DNA of 38,384 bases from an uncultured Lachnospiraceae bacterium. Lineage in GTDB: Bacteria; Bacillota; Clostridia; Lachnospirales; Lachnospiraceae. Shown here piece by piece: positions 8,444 to 16,745 of this stretch. The stretch lies in the NCBI GenBank assembly GCA_946558465.1, contig CAMNTM010000021.1, positions 1 through 38,384 of the forward strand, in the 5' to 3' direction. The stretch's first letter is position 1; each line of letters opens with the position of its first letter. A program made the position numbers and the translations under genes. The notes under the pieces were generated by a model that saw nothing but the letters and a program-made list of their open reading frames with translations, did no database searches and was not told the origin of the DNA.

Positions 8444-8564
8444 CTTTCGTTTCCTGTCCTTTTCCCTGATCTCCTTCTTATCAGGATCTAGAATTATTTT
8501 ATACTAAAAATCGTATAACAAACCCTATTGAAAGTCAAGAAAGCAAAGGGAATTTCCCCTGAAA

Positions 8565-9782
8565 CTAACTCTGCTGATAATCTCTGAGGAATTCTCCTAT
8601 TCTTTTTACAGCATTTCCAAGAATCTCTGCCTCCGGCAGCATCACAATCCTAAAGTGATCCGGCTCCTTCCAGTCAAATCCACTCCCCGGAACAAGCAGA
8701 ATACCTGCCGCATATAACAGGTCGCGTGCAAACCTTTTATCATCTGTTATGTGATACCTTTTTATATCCAATTTAGGAAAAATATAAAAAGCACTATTAT
8801 TTTTCACAAATGAAATACCGTCTATTCTTTCAAGCTCCCGCACAGCAGCTTCCCTCTGTTCATAGATTCTTCCGCCCGGCCTTACCATAGATGCCGGCGT
8901 TTCCACATCCTTGATTGCTGCAGGAATCACTATCTGCGCAAGTGTGTTAGCACAAAGCCTCATAGAAGTCAACTGAATAATTCCCTGCCGATAATCGTCA
9001 GTTATCTTCTCCGGCCCGCTGATAACCATCCAGCCGCATCTATAGCCGCAGAGACAGTGAGATTTTGACAACCCATTCAGTGTAACTACCGGGACATCCT
9101 CCGCAAGCGAAGCGAGTGATATATGCTCAAGCCCGTCCATCACCAAACGGTCATAAATTTCATCTGAAAAAATCAACAAGCCATGCTTTCCTGCTATCTT
9201 GGCAATTTCAAGAAGAATTTCCCTGGAATACAGCATTCCTGTAGGATTGTTTGGGTTAATAATTACAATCGCTTTGGTTCTCGGCGTAATCTTTGCCTGA
9301 ATATCTCCGATGTCCGGATACCATCCGGCCTTTTCATCACAAATATAGAATACAGGCCTTCCCCCTGCAAGCTGCACAGAATTTCCCCACAAAGAATAGC
9401 TGGGCGCCGGCACCAATACCTCATCACCGTCATTCAACAGCGGAAGAAGTGCAAACGAAACTACTTCACTGACACCATTGCCGACAAATACATCATCCGG
9501 CGTAACTCCTTGAATCCCTTTTCCCTTTTCATATTCACAGATTGCCTCACGCGCCTGAAGCGTACCTCTGAAATCACAATATCCGACTCCCTCTTCAATA
9601 TGACCCTCCAAAGCAGCTTTAATGCTTTCAGGCATACCAAAGCCAAATGAAGCTGGATTACCAGTATTCAGCTTCAATATATCTCTGCCTTCCTCCTGCA
9701 TCTTCATCGCTTCCATAAATAATGCCCCTCTGATATCAGAATGTACTCCTCTCATTCTTTCTGCCCTCATAATTTTATCCAT
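8565..9782 (-). CDS. PLP-dependent class I/II aminotransferase
   Basis: A 405-residue fold-type I aminotransferase, closest in pattern to alanine/aspartate transaminases of the AlaT/AspC-like group. Visible features are NTGNPASFGF near the N-terminus, INPNNPTG (175-182), SDEIYDRL (206-213) and the PLP lysine Lys240 in NGLSKSHCLCGYRCGW. The C-terminal block DHFRIVMLP carries the carboxylate-binding arginine. It is transcribed away from a LysR gene 124 bases upstream, which suggests control by that regulator. The substrate cannot be assigned; alanine formation from pyruvate is the most likely role. Confidence 0.9.
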   Translation of the reverse strand: MDKIMRAERMRGVHSDIRGALFMEAMKMQEEGRDILKLNTGNPASFGFGMPESIKAALEGHIEEGVGYCDFRGTLQAREAICEYEKGKGIQGVTPDDVFVGNGVSEVVSFALLPLLNDGDEVLVPAPSYSLWGNSVQLAGGRPVFYICDEKAGWYPDIGDIQAKITPRTKAIVIINPNNPTGMLYSREILLEIAKIAGKHGLLIFSDEIYDRLVMDGLEHISLASLAEDVPVVTLNGLSKSHCLCGYRCGWMVISGPEKITDDYRQGIIQLTSMRLCANTLAQIVIPAAIKDVETPASMVRPGGRIYEQREAAVRELERIDGISFVKNNSAFYIFPKLDIKRYHITDDKRFARDLLYAAGILLVPGSGFDWKEPDHFRIVMLPEAEILGNAVKRIGEFLRDYQQS

Positions 9783-9824
9783 AGTTTGTCTCCTCCATTT
9801 TTCATACAGTTTCTCTTTACTTTC

Positions 9825-9853
9825 ATCATACTTTGTAGATATAATATAATCAA
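9825..9853 (-). promoter_or_regulatory. Promoter of the aminotransferase gene
   Basis: On the minus strand, -35 TTGATT (9848-9853) and -10 TATGAT (9825-9830) are 17 bases apart, about 43 bases ahead of the start codon. The upstream region toward the LysR gene has an AT-rich partial dyad (ATACATATAAGTAT) that could bind the regulator. Confidence 0.6.
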
Positions 9854-9906
9854 ATACATATAAGTATATAATTATTATATATTTTTAACTATATGAGGAG
9901 TGTCTT

Positions 9907-10842
9907 ATGTTTACATGGAAAGAATATGTTTATGAGGTTTATCGAGAAAAAAGCTTTTCAAAAGCCGCCCAAAATCTTTACATCAGCCAGCCTTCCTTGA
10001 GTGCACGCATTAAGAAGGTGGAAGAAAGCATCGGAGTTCCTCTGTTCGATAGAAGCACAGCCCCGCTTAAGCTTACAGAAAGCGGAAAGGTCTACATTGA
10101 AGCAGCTGAAGAAATCTTTCAAATAGAGCGGCGTGTGGAAAACTACATCAACAACCTCAATACCCTGAAAGCCGGACATCTATCCCTGGGCACCAGCAAC
10201 CTTTTTGCCGCCTACGTGCTGCCGACGCTGATTACCCGTTTCAAACGAAAATTTCCGGACATTACCATCCAGGTTACAGAAGGAAACACAAATCAGCTGG
10301 AGGAGATGCTGAACAATAATTCTCTGGATTTTGTCATCGATAATTATCGTTACGACAGCACTCTGTATAATAAGGAATTATACTGCCAGGAATATATTCT
10401 CCTCGCTGTTCCAAAAAACTTCTCCATTAACGATAATTTACAAAAATATCAGCTGTCTTACCATGACATTAAAAGCAGAAACCACCTGAATACACAGCAT
10501 CTCTGCGTCCCTCTCCGCACTCTTTCCGGGACTCCGTTCATTATGCTTGCTCCGGGAAACGACACTCGCATCCGAGGAGACAGAATGTGCCGGCAGGCCG
10601 GCTTCCACCCCCACATTATACTGGAGCTCCACCAGCAGTCCACGGCATATATGGCTGCTTCTACCCGCCTGGGTGCAACCTTTATCAGTGATATACTTGT
10701 CAGCCAGCTTCCATCCTTTGAAAATCTTGTATATTACAGGCTTCCAGATGAAAATGCCAAGCGCCAGGTATTCTTTTATTATAAAAATCACAGATACAAA
10801 ACACGAGTAATGGAAGAATTTATTAATATCATGCATTTTTAA
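9907..10842 (+). CDS. LysR-family transcriptional regulator
   Basis: A 311-residue LysR-type regulator. The N-terminal winged helix-turn-helix is clear (KSFSKAAQNLYISQPSLSARIKKVE, here split as KSFSKAAQNLYIS and QPSLSARIKKVE, then LFDRS.APLKLTESG), followed by a periplasmic-binding-protein-like effector domain from about residue 90. The gene is divergent from the aminotransferase gene with a 124-base shared region, the usual arrangement for a LysR protein and its target. A GAGGAG site precedes the ATG. The effector is unknown. Confidence 0.93.
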   Translation: MFTWKEYVYEVYREKSFSKAAQNLYISQPSLSARIKKVEESIGVPLFDRSTAPLKLTESGKVYIEAAEEIFQIERRVENYINNLNTLKAGHLSLGTSNLFAAYVLPTLITRFKRKFPDITIQVTEGNTNQLEEMLNNNSLDFVIDNYRYDSTLYNKELYCQEYILLAVPKNFSINDNLQKYQLSYHDIKSRNHLNTQHLCVPLRTLSGTPFIMLAPGNDTRIRGDRMCRQAGFHPHIILELHQQSTAYMAASTRLGATFISDILVSQLPSFENLVYYRLPDENAKRQVFFYYKNHRYKTRVMEEFINIMHF

Positions 10843-10850
10843 AAATATTA

Positions 10851-10879
10851 TTGTACAATTTATTATTTCATGTTATAAT
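10851..10879 (+). promoter_or_regulatory. Promoter of the hydEGF operon
   Basis: -35 TTGTAC (10851-10856) and a perfect -10 TATAAT (10874-10879) with an ideal 17-base spacer, just past the LysR stop codon. Transcription should start near 10886, about 187 bases ahead of the hydE start codon. Confidence 0.8.
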
Positions 10880-10885
10880 AGTATT

Positions 10886-11072
10886 GGCTTGGACGTGCTG
10901 ACTACAAAGGAATTCCTGAGTAGCAAGGCGGACGGATTCGTTTCTTTATTGACCCCCTTATTACACGATTTTTGTCTTTTTTTCTGAATGGACAATGTAT
11001 ACACCACGAACCTGGCGCCTTAGGCGTCAGGTTTATTTTATGCACAAATATGTAAGAACAGGCGGTAACCCC
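10886..11072 (+). ncRNA. Candidate regulatory leader RNA of hydE
   Basis: A 187-base untranslated leader between a strong promoter and hydE. It has a small hairpin built from CTAC (10902-10905) and GTAG (10920-10923) enclosing AGGAATTCCT, a pyrimidine-rich middle with a U-run near 10970-10984, and a complete intrinsic terminator (11009-11040) just before the gene. That layout is typical of an attenuator or riboswitch. I compared it by eye with common riboswitch consensus sequences (cobalamin, SAM-I, TPP, FMN, glycine, lysine, THF, ZTP, c-di-GMP, Moco) and saw no match. The ligand or mechanism is unknown. Confidence 0.5.
11009..11040 (+). terminator. Intrinsic terminator inside the hydE leader
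   Basis: AACCTGGCGCC (11009-11019) pairs with GGCGTCAGGTT (11023-11033) to give an 11-bp stem with one G-U pair and a 3-base loop. It is followed by TATTTTA. It lies downstream of the hydE promoter and 33 bases ahead of the hydE start, so it would interrupt the operon transcript unless an alternative fold forms. Confidence 0.75.
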
Positions 11073-12131
11073 ATGAACGAGTACAATACTCTGAAAAAAC
11101 TAATTGATAAACTTTACAGCAGCCACAGCCTCCTAAGAGAGGAATGGACTGCCCTCATTGCCGGGCGCTCGCCCCGGTTGTCAGAATACCTCTTCTGTCT
11201 TGCCCGAAAGGTACGCCATCAGCACTATGGACGAGACATCTATATCCGGGGGCTTATTGAGTTTACCAATTACTGCCGGAACGACTGTCTGTACTGCGGA
11301 ATTCGAAAAAGTAATCCTCACATTCACCGCTACCGTCTCAGTGAATCAGAGATTCTTGCCTGCTGCCGCCAGGGATATAAAGAAGGCTTCCGTACCTTCG
11401 TACTGCAGGGCGGGGAAGACAGCTTTTATACTGACACACGTATGGAAAGCCTGATTCACGCCATAAAAAACAGGTATCCCGACTGTGCTCTCACATTATC
11501 TATAGGGGAGCGCTCCACTGACAGCTGCCGGCATCTGTTTGGCGCCGGTGCCGACCGGTATCTGCTTCGTCATGAAACCTACGACGCCGCTCATTATGCC
11601 AAACTCCATCCGGCTTCCTTAAGCGCTGCCGCAAGGCAGAAATGCCTGCGGGACCTTAAGGACATCGGTTTCCAGACCGGGACCGGCTTCATGGTCGGCT
11701 CTCCTTATCAGACAGTCGATAATCTGGCCTCCGATATGCTGTTTATCCAAAGGCTGAATCCACATATGGCAGGTATCGGTCCTTTTATCCCGCATCATGA
11801 CACCCCGTTTTCAAAGCAGAAAGCAGGAACACTTGAGCTTACTCTTTTCCTTTTGGGATTGCTAAGACTTCTGCTTCCCAGAGTCCTTCTTCCCGCCACC
11901 ACTGCACTTGGATCCATACATCCTTATGGGCGGGAGCTGGGAATACTGGCAGGTGCCAATGTTATTATGCCGAATCTGTCTCCCCGTCATGTACGGGACA
12001 GCTATTCTCTCTATGATAATAAGCTCTCTACCGGAGCTGAATCCGCTGAAGGTCTTCGTCTCCTGAAATCACAGATGTCAGCAATCGGTTACCACATCGT
12101 GACAGCAAGAGGCGATTCCTTAGTTCATTAA
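11073..12131 (+). CDS. hydE: [FeFe]-hydrogenase maturase HydE (radical SAM)
   Basis: A 352-residue radical SAM enzyme, one of three maturases that build the 2Fe subcluster of the [FeFe]-hydrogenase H-cluster. The SAM cluster motif is Cys68-x3-Cys72-x2-Cys75 in NYCRNDCLYCGIRKSN. Other family blocks are FVLQGGED, LSIGER and RHETYD. Identification rests on these plus the directly following hydG and hydF. The open frame reaches back to 10995, but that would place the start inside the terminator; ATG 11073 fits the known N-terminus, although the ribosome site (AGGCGG) is modest. The SAM-derived chemistry on a cysteine-based precursor is known for the family. Confidence 0.95.
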   Translation: MNEYNTLKKLIDKLYSSHSLLREEWTALIAGRSPRLSEYLFCLARKVRHQHYGRDIYIRGLIEFTNYCRNDCLYCGIRKSNPHIHRYRLSESEILACCRQGYKEGFRTFVLQGGEDSFYTDTRMESLIHAIKNRYPDCALTLSIGERSTDSCRHLFGAGADRYLLRHETYDAAHYAKLHPASLSAAARQKCLRDLKDIGFQTGTGFMVGSPYQTVDNLASDMLFIQRLNPHMAGIGPFIPHHDTPFSKQKAGTLELTLFLLGLLRLLLPRVLLPATTALGSIHPYGRELGILAGANVIMPNLSPRHVRDSYSLYDNKLSTGAESAEGLRLLKSQMSAIGYHIVTARGDSLVH

Positions 12132-12157
12132 ACTTAAAATACAGGAGGAAATCAACT

Positions 12158-13579
12158 ATGTATGATGTAAATTCAAAACACGCCGTCGATTTTATAAACC
12201 ATAAGGAAATCCTTGAAACGCTGGCATATGCGGACGAGAATAAGAACAACCTCCCCCTCATCGAGTCTTTGATAGAAAAGGCTGCTCAGAAGAAAGGACT
12301 TTCCCACCGTGAAGCTTCCCTGCTCTTAGCCTGCGAAGACGCCGGAGCAAATGAAAAAATCTTCCGGCTGGCCGAACAGATTAAAAAAGACTTTTACGGC
12401 AACCGGATTGTTCTTTTTGCTCCTTTATATCTGTCCAATTACTGTATCAACAGCTGCACCTATTGTCCTTATCATCTGAAAAACAGGCACATTACCCGGA
12501 AAAAACTGACCCAGGAGGAAATCAAAAAAGAGGTGGCCGCTCTCCAAGACATGGGACACAAGCGTCTGGCCCTGGAAGCCGGCGAGGATCCTGTACACAA
12601 CACTATGGATTACTACCTGGACTCCATAAATACCATATACAGCATCCGACATAAAAATGGAGCTATCCGCAGGGTCAATATTAATATCGCAGCTACGACT
12701 GTCGATAACTACCGGCTCCTTAAGGAGGCAGAAATCGGTACCTATATCTTATTCCAAGAGACCTATCATAAAGAAAGCTATCTAAAGCTTCATCCTGCCG
12801 GACCAAAACATGACTACGATTACCACACAGAAGCGATGGACCGGGCGATGGAAGGCGGCATTGACGATGTGGGCATCGGTGTACTTTTCGGACTTGACAA
12901 ATACCGCTACGAATTTGCCGGACTTCTCATGCACGCCGAACACCTTGAGGCTGCATTTGGCGTAGGTCCTCACACCATCAGTGTGCCGAGACTGCGCAAT
13001 GCCGATGATATTGACGCCAGCGCATTTACAAATGGTATTGATGACGATACCTTTGCGAAAATTGTGGCATGCATCCGTATTGCTGTCCCGTACACAGGTA
13101 TGATTATCTCTACAAGAGAAAGCCAGAAGACAAGAGAACGTGTTCTTCGTCTGGGCATCTCCCAGATCAGCGGAGGCTCCCGGACCAGCGTCGGAGGCTA
13201 CTGCGAACCGGAGCCGGAAGATGAAAAATCCGAGCAGTTTGATGTAATTGACAACCGTACGCTTGATGAAGTTGTACGCTGGCTCATGGAACTTGACTAC
13301 CTCCCAAGCTTCTGTACTGCATGCTACCGGGAGGGCAGAACAGGCGACCGCTTCATGTCCCTTTGCAAGAGCGGACAGATCCAGAACTGCTGCCATCCAA
13401 ATGCACTTATGACTCTGCAGGAATATCTGATGGATTACGCCTCCCCTGAAACAAAAGAAGTCGGCGGCAGGTTGATTGACAGAGAAACTCTTAATGTACC
13501 AAATGAAAAGGCAAGAGCAGTCGTTCTTGAAAACCTGAAGCTTATCAGAGAAAATAATCGGAGAGATTTCCGGTTTTAG
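12158..13579 (+). CDS. hydG: [FeFe]-hydrogenase maturase HydG (radical SAM tyrosine lyase)
   Basis: A 473-residue HydG. Known members cleave tyrosine to give the CO and cyanide ligands of the H-cluster. The radical SAM motif is Cys96-x3-Cys100-x2-Cys103 in NYCINSCTYCPYHLKN. The C-terminal CTACYREGRTGDRFM followed by CHPNA supplies the second, auxiliary cluster that distinguishes HydG from ThiH. Strong AGGAGG ribosome site; starts 26 bases after hydE. Length is normal. The gene is clearly part of the hydEGF operon. Confidence 0.97.
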   Translation: MYDVNSKHAVDFINHKEILETLAYADENKNNLPLIESLIEKAAQKKGLSHREASLLLACEDAGANEKIFRLAEQIKKDFYGNRIVLFAPLYLSNYCINSCTYCPYHLKNRHITRKKLTQEEIKKEVAALQDMGHKRLALEAGEDPVHNTMDYYLDSINTIYSIRHKNGAIRRVNINIAATTVDNYRLLKEAEIGTYILFQETYHKESYLKLHPAGPKHDYDYHTEAMDRAMEGGIDDVGIGVLFGLDKYRYEFAGLLMHAEHLEAAFGVGPHTISVPRLRNADDIDASAFTNGIDDDTFAKIVACIRIAVPYTGMIISTRESQKTRERVLRLGISQISGGSRTSVGGYCEPEPEDEKSEQFDVIDNRTLDEVVRWLMELDYLPSFCTACYREGRTGDRFMSLCKSGQIQNCCHPNALMTLQEYLMDYASPETKEVGGRLIDRETLNVPNEKARAVVLENLKLIRENNRRDFRF

Positions 13580-13595
13580 GCTATGGAGGCATTTT

Positions 13596-14813
13596 ATGAG
13601 TTTAAATAACACTCCCTCATCAGAACGAATTCATATTGGTATCTTCGGCAGGCGCAATGCCGGAAAATCCAGCATCATCAATGCTCTGACCGGACAGCAG
13701 CTTGCCATCGTATCCGAGGTAAAGGGAACTACAACAGATCCTGTATTAAAGGCAATGGAGCTTCTGCCTATAGGACCGGTGGTCATGATAGATACTCCCG
13801 GACTTGACGACGAAGGTGCGCTTGGACTTCTTAGGATTCAAAAGGCCTATCAGATATTAAATAAGACTGATATTGCTCTTCTTGTCATTGACGGGCTGCT
13901 TGGAATGACAGAGGAAGACAATGCAATCCTAACACGTATCCAGAAAAAAGAAATTCCCTTCCTGATCTTATTAAATAAAGCCGACCTGACTGCAGAGCCG
14001 GAAAAATTGACGGAGGAACTTTCAGAAAACCGGCATATCAGCAAGGAACTACTTCTTTGGGTGAGCGCCGCCTCGCGGGAAAACATCTCTGAGCTTAAGG
14101 AACGGATTGCCGCACTTGTACCAAAGGAGGACACTGCCCGGCGGATTGTATCAGACCTGATAAGGCCTTTTGATACCGTGTTTCTTGTCGTTCCCATCGA
14201 CAAAGCTGCCCCGAAAGGACGGCTGATTCTGCCTCAGCAGCAGACCATCCGAGACCTTCTGGATGTAGGAGCTGTTTCCGTCGTGGTACGGGATAGTGAA
14301 CTACAGCACGCCTTAAATACCTATAGTAAAAAGCCGGCACTTGTCATTACCGACAGTCAAGTATTCGAGCAGGCCGCAAAAATTGTTCCGGAAGACATTC
14401 CGCTTACCTCATTTTCGATCCTCTTTGCTAGATATAAAGGTAATTTGAAAACTTTGGTTCGAGGCGCAGCGGCACTAAACTCTCTGTCTGACGGTGATAC
14501 CGTCCTTCTGTCTGAGGGCTGTACCCACCACCGGCAGTGCGGGGATATCGGCACAGTAAAGCTGCCCCGCTGGATAGAAAATTATACCGGAAAAAAACTG
14601 GACTTTGAATTTACCAGCGGAACAGAATTTCCTTCCGACATAAGCAGATACAAGCTTGTCATACACTGCGGCGGCTGTATGCTCAACGAACGAGAAATGA
14701 AATACCGTATAAGATGCGCCGAGGATGCCGGTGTTCCTATAACAAACTATGGGACAGCAATTGCTCATTTAAAGGGCATCCTGCCACGTAGTATCCGAAT
14801 GCTGGAAAATTAA
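13596..14813 (+). CDS. hydF: [FeFe]-hydrogenase maturation GTPase HydF
   Basis: A 405-residue HydF scaffold GTPase, which holds the assembled 2Fe precursor and passes it to the hydrogenase. The P-loop is GRRNAGKSS (residues 18-26), with DTPG and NKAD as the G3 and G4 motifs. The C-terminal cluster-binding motif is CTHHRQCGD followed by CGGC in VIHCGGCMLNERE. It begins 16 bases after hydG with a GGAGG site. Together with hydE and hydG this completes the maturation set. The hydrogenase catalytic gene (hydA) is not in the window. Confidence 0.97.
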   Translation: MSLNNTPSSERIHIGIFGRRNAGKSSIINALTGQQLAIVSEVKGTTTDPVLKAMELLPIGPVVMIDTPGLDDEGALGLLRIQKAYQILNKTDIALLVIDGLLGMTEEDNAILTRIQKKEIPFLILLNKADLTAEPEKLTEELSENRHISKELLLWVSAASRENISELKERIAALVPKEDTARRIVSDLIRPFDTVFLVVPIDKAAPKGRLILPQQQTIRDLLDVGAVSVVVRDSELQHALNTYSKKPALVITDSQVFEQAAKIVPEDIPLTSFSILFARYKGNLKTLVRGAAALNSLSDGDTVLLSEGCTHHRQCGDIGTVKLPRWIENYTGKKLDFEFTSGTEFPSDISRYKLVIHCGGCMLNEREMKYRIRCAEDAGVPITNYGTAIAHLKGILPRSIRMLEN

Positions 14814-14846
14814 AGAAATCTTCAGAATTACTACAATAGATATTTA

Positions 14847-14915
14847 GATTTCCCCTGTACAATAAAGCTGTCAGAAACACAAAGAGAACACACAATATTA
14901 GAAACAGGGGGAATC
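14847..14915 (+). promoter_or_regulatory. Possible ribosome-site-sequestering stem
   Basis: GATTTCCCCTGT (14847-14858) can pair with ACAGGGGGAATC (14904-14915) as a 12-bp stem with one G-U pair. The right arm contains the whole Shine-Dalgarno sequence of the next gene, which starts at 14919. The loop is 45 bases. This could control translation, but the long loop makes it uncertain. Confidence 0.4.
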
Positions 14916-14918
14916 TTT

Positions 14919-15521
14919 ATGAAGGCTTATATTGAAGAACAGACAAATGAACTGCTCGGCAGCATTCCGGCACTCACAGAGCTTGATTATGAACGGCGCT
15001 ATCGTCCGGTCTCTTTAACTCTGCTTTTTTTCCTCTGCTCCTTTACGGGCTGGACATGGGAAGTACTGCTTCATCTCATCGCTGATGGAACACTCGTCAA
15101 CCGCGGAATGCTTCTGGGACCGTGGCTTCCAATCTACGGAGTCTGCAGTGTACTCGTTTTGATTCTTCTTGAACAATGGCGGGACCGTCCGCTTCATATA
15201 TTCGGACTCACGATGCTTCTTTCCGGTCTGGTACAGTACATAACAAGTCTTATTATGGAAAATCTTTTCCACGCAAGATGGTGGAGCTGCGACGAGATGC
15301 TCTTTAACCTGAATGGACGCATCTGCCTGGAAACTCTTCTCATCTTTGGTCTGTGCGGGCTTATTTTTGTCTATGTCCTGGCACCGAAGCTTGACAACCT
15401 GTTTCAAACTGTCTCCCGGCGTACACAGCTTATCCTTTGCGCTGCTCTTAGCACACTCTTCCTTGCGGATTTTATTTATTCATTCATATTCCCTAATATG
15501 GGGCCTGGAATTACTTTATAA
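14919..15521 (+). CDS. CmpB-type (ABC_trans_CmpB) integral membrane protein
   Basis: A 200-residue protein with about five hydrophobic helices, resembling the CmpB/putative ABC-transporter type IV family common in Lachnospiraceae. Characteristic text includes FFLCSFTGWTWEVLLH, GPWLPIYGVC, YITSLIMENLFHARWW and LNGRICLETLLIFGL. The function of the family is not established, and no ATPase partner is adjacent. It follows hydF by 105 bases and may be read through from it or have its own promoter. An AGGGGGAA ribosome site lies in a potential stem. Confidence 0.8.
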   Translation: MKAYIEEQTNELLGSIPALTELDYERRYRPVSLTLLFFLCSFTGWTWEVLLHLIADGTLVNRGMLLGPWLPIYGVCSVLVLILLEQWRDRPLHIFGLTMLLSGLVQYITSLIMENLFHARWWSCDEMLFNLNGRICLETLLIFGLCGLIFVYVLAPKLDNLFQTVSRRTQLILCAALSTLFLADFIYSFIFPNMGPGITL

Positions 15522-15647
15522 CTTATACATGCAATGCTGGTAACAGACATAATTTTGTGATATGATAGTATCGTTATTTGGCACGGGCGTAATACCCCTG
15601 TTATACAGTAATATGTCAAACACTTGATACAAAAGGAGGAACTATAA

Positions 15648-16346
15648 ATGAAATATTGTACAAAATGCGGCGCAGTCTGCGCAGACGACACGGCGTTCTG
15701 TGTTGAATGCGGCTCCCCTCTTCCTGGGACGGAAACGACACAAAATTATACCCAGAATAATCTTCCGCCAAATGATTTCGGCACTTCCTACAGCTACAAC
15801 AATATGCAGGGACAAAACGGCGGTTCCTATAACTATAACAACCCGCAGGGACAAAATACGGGTTCTTACAGCTATAACAGCTCGCAAGGGCAAAATACAA
15901 ATTCTTACAGTTATAGCAGCTCGCAGGAACAAAACGGCGGTTCCTATAATTACAGCAATCCGCAGGGACAAAGCGGCAGTTACAATAGTAACAGCGGATT
16001 TCAGCCGCCGCATCCATATATTGCTCCGCGCGGTATTGCAATGTGTATTATACTTTCCTTTGTTACATGCGGGATTTATAGTATCTATTGGATGATTAAG
16101 ATGAATGACGAAATTAACAGCCTGACAGGAGACACTGCGGCAGCCTCCGGCGGAATGGTATTTCTCCTCTCTCTTGTTACATGCGGCATCTACAGCTTCT
16201 ATTGGCTTTACAAAATGGGAGAAAAGTGCGATCGTCTCAAAGGCATGAACAGCAATTCCAATATCCTCTATGTACTTCTCGCTTTATTTGGACTTAGTAT
16301 TGTAAGCTACTGTCTGATGCAGGATACGATTAACAAGGTTGTTTAG
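15648..16346 (+). CDS. Zinc-ribbon, repeat-linker, DUF4234 membrane protein
   Basis: A 232-residue protein with three parts. Residues 1-24 are a zinc ribbon (MKYCTKCGAVCADDTAFCVECG). Residues about 47-118 are a Gly/Asn/Gln/Tyr/Ser-rich linker of about five 13-residue repeats (GSYNYNNPQGQN). The C-terminal part has two similar hydrophobic blocks, LSFVTCGIYSIYWMIKMN and LSLVTCGIYSFYWLYKMG, the DUF4234 signature in duplicate, plus a final hydrophobic segment. The function is unknown; the linker looks disordered and prion-like in composition. A strong AAAGGAGG ribosome site is present. A strong hairpin follows the gene. Confidence 0.85.
   Translation: MKYCTKCGAVCADDTAFCVECGSPLPGTETTQNYTQNNLPPNDFGTSYSYNNMQGQNGGSYNYNNPQGQNTGSYSYNSSQGQNTNSYSYSSSQEQNGGSYNYSNPQGQSGSYNSNSGFQPPHPYIAPRGIAMCIILSFVTCGIYSIYWMIKMNDEINSLTGDTAAASGGMVFLLSLVTCGIYSFYWLYKMGEKCDRLKGMNSNSNILYVLLALFGLSIVSYCLMQDTINKVV
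15786..16001 (+). repeat. 39-bp tandem coding repeats in the DUF4234 gene
   Basis: About five in-frame units of 39 bases encode a 13-residue Tyr/Asn/Gln/Gly motif (core SYNYNNPQGQN). Base changes between copies are mostly small. The period equals that of the unrelated repeat in the capA-like gene. Confidence 0.8.
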
Positions 16347-16396
16347 GCTATTTCTGACATTCGCGTATTCTTAAATTCTCCAGTAATTCTAAAACA

Positions 16397-16440
16397 AAAG
16401 GGACTGCTGCACAACACAAAAAATTTACAGCAGTCCCTTT
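16397..16440. terminator. Bidirectional terminator
   Basis: AAAGGGACTGCTG (16397-16409) and CAGCAGTCCCTTT (16428-16440) form a perfect 13-bp stem with an 18-base loop. T-runs follow on both strands. It lies between the convergent DUF4234 gene and the copper chaperone gene and probably ends both. Confidence 0.88.
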
Positions 16441-16468
16441 TTGCAGGTTTTAATCAGCTTTATATCTT

Positions 16469-16681
16469 CTACACTATCCCGCGCACTGTAAATCCCTTTG
16501 ACTCTACCGCGCTCTTAAGAATCTCATCGGCTACATCCGCGCTCAGAGACACAACTGCGTTGTTATTTTCAAGACTGACCTCTGCACTCTCCACCCCGGC
16601 AAGACATTCCAGGACACCTTTCACCTTTTTCACACACATCGCACATCCCATTCCTTCAATATCAATTGTTTTTGTCATCAT
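16469..16681 (-). CDS. copZ: CopZ-like heavy-metal-associated (HMA) protein
   Basis: A 70-residue HMA-fold copper chaperone. The metal motif is GMGCAMC (CxxC), in IDIEGMGCAMCVKKVKG. Such proteins bind Cu(I) and deliver it to the CopA ATPase or the copper regulator. It lies 64 bases downstream of copA on the same strand and is likely co-transcribed. Its C-terminal half is very similar to the C-terminal HMA domain of CopA (shared [11 protein letters not shown]-type stretch), pointing to a duplication. A GGAGG site precedes the start. Confidence 0.88.
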   Translation of the reverse strand: MMTKTIDIEGMGCAMCVKKVKGVLECLAGVESAEVSLENNNAVVSLSADVADEILKSAVESKGFTVRGIV

Positions 16682-16745
16682 GATTTCCTCCTAGATTAAT
16701 TGATTATTTTTTAAAAATTCTTCTGCCTATTCGGCCGGAAATTTT

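Noticed and set aside
8029-8469. Plus-strand open frame of 146 codons rich in Leu, Pro and Phe opposite the capA-like repeats
   Set aside because: It is the reverse reading of the 39-bp repeats of the minus-strand gene; its repetitive look comes only from them.
10886-10940. tRNA or known riboswitch in the hydE leader
   Set aside because: No cloverleaf, T-loop or anticodon arm can be built, and none of the common riboswitch consensus blocks I know is present.
12782-13612. Minus-strand frame of 276 codons opposite hydG
   Set aside because: It lies entirely over a well-identified gene, has no recognisable motif and no suitable ribosome site.
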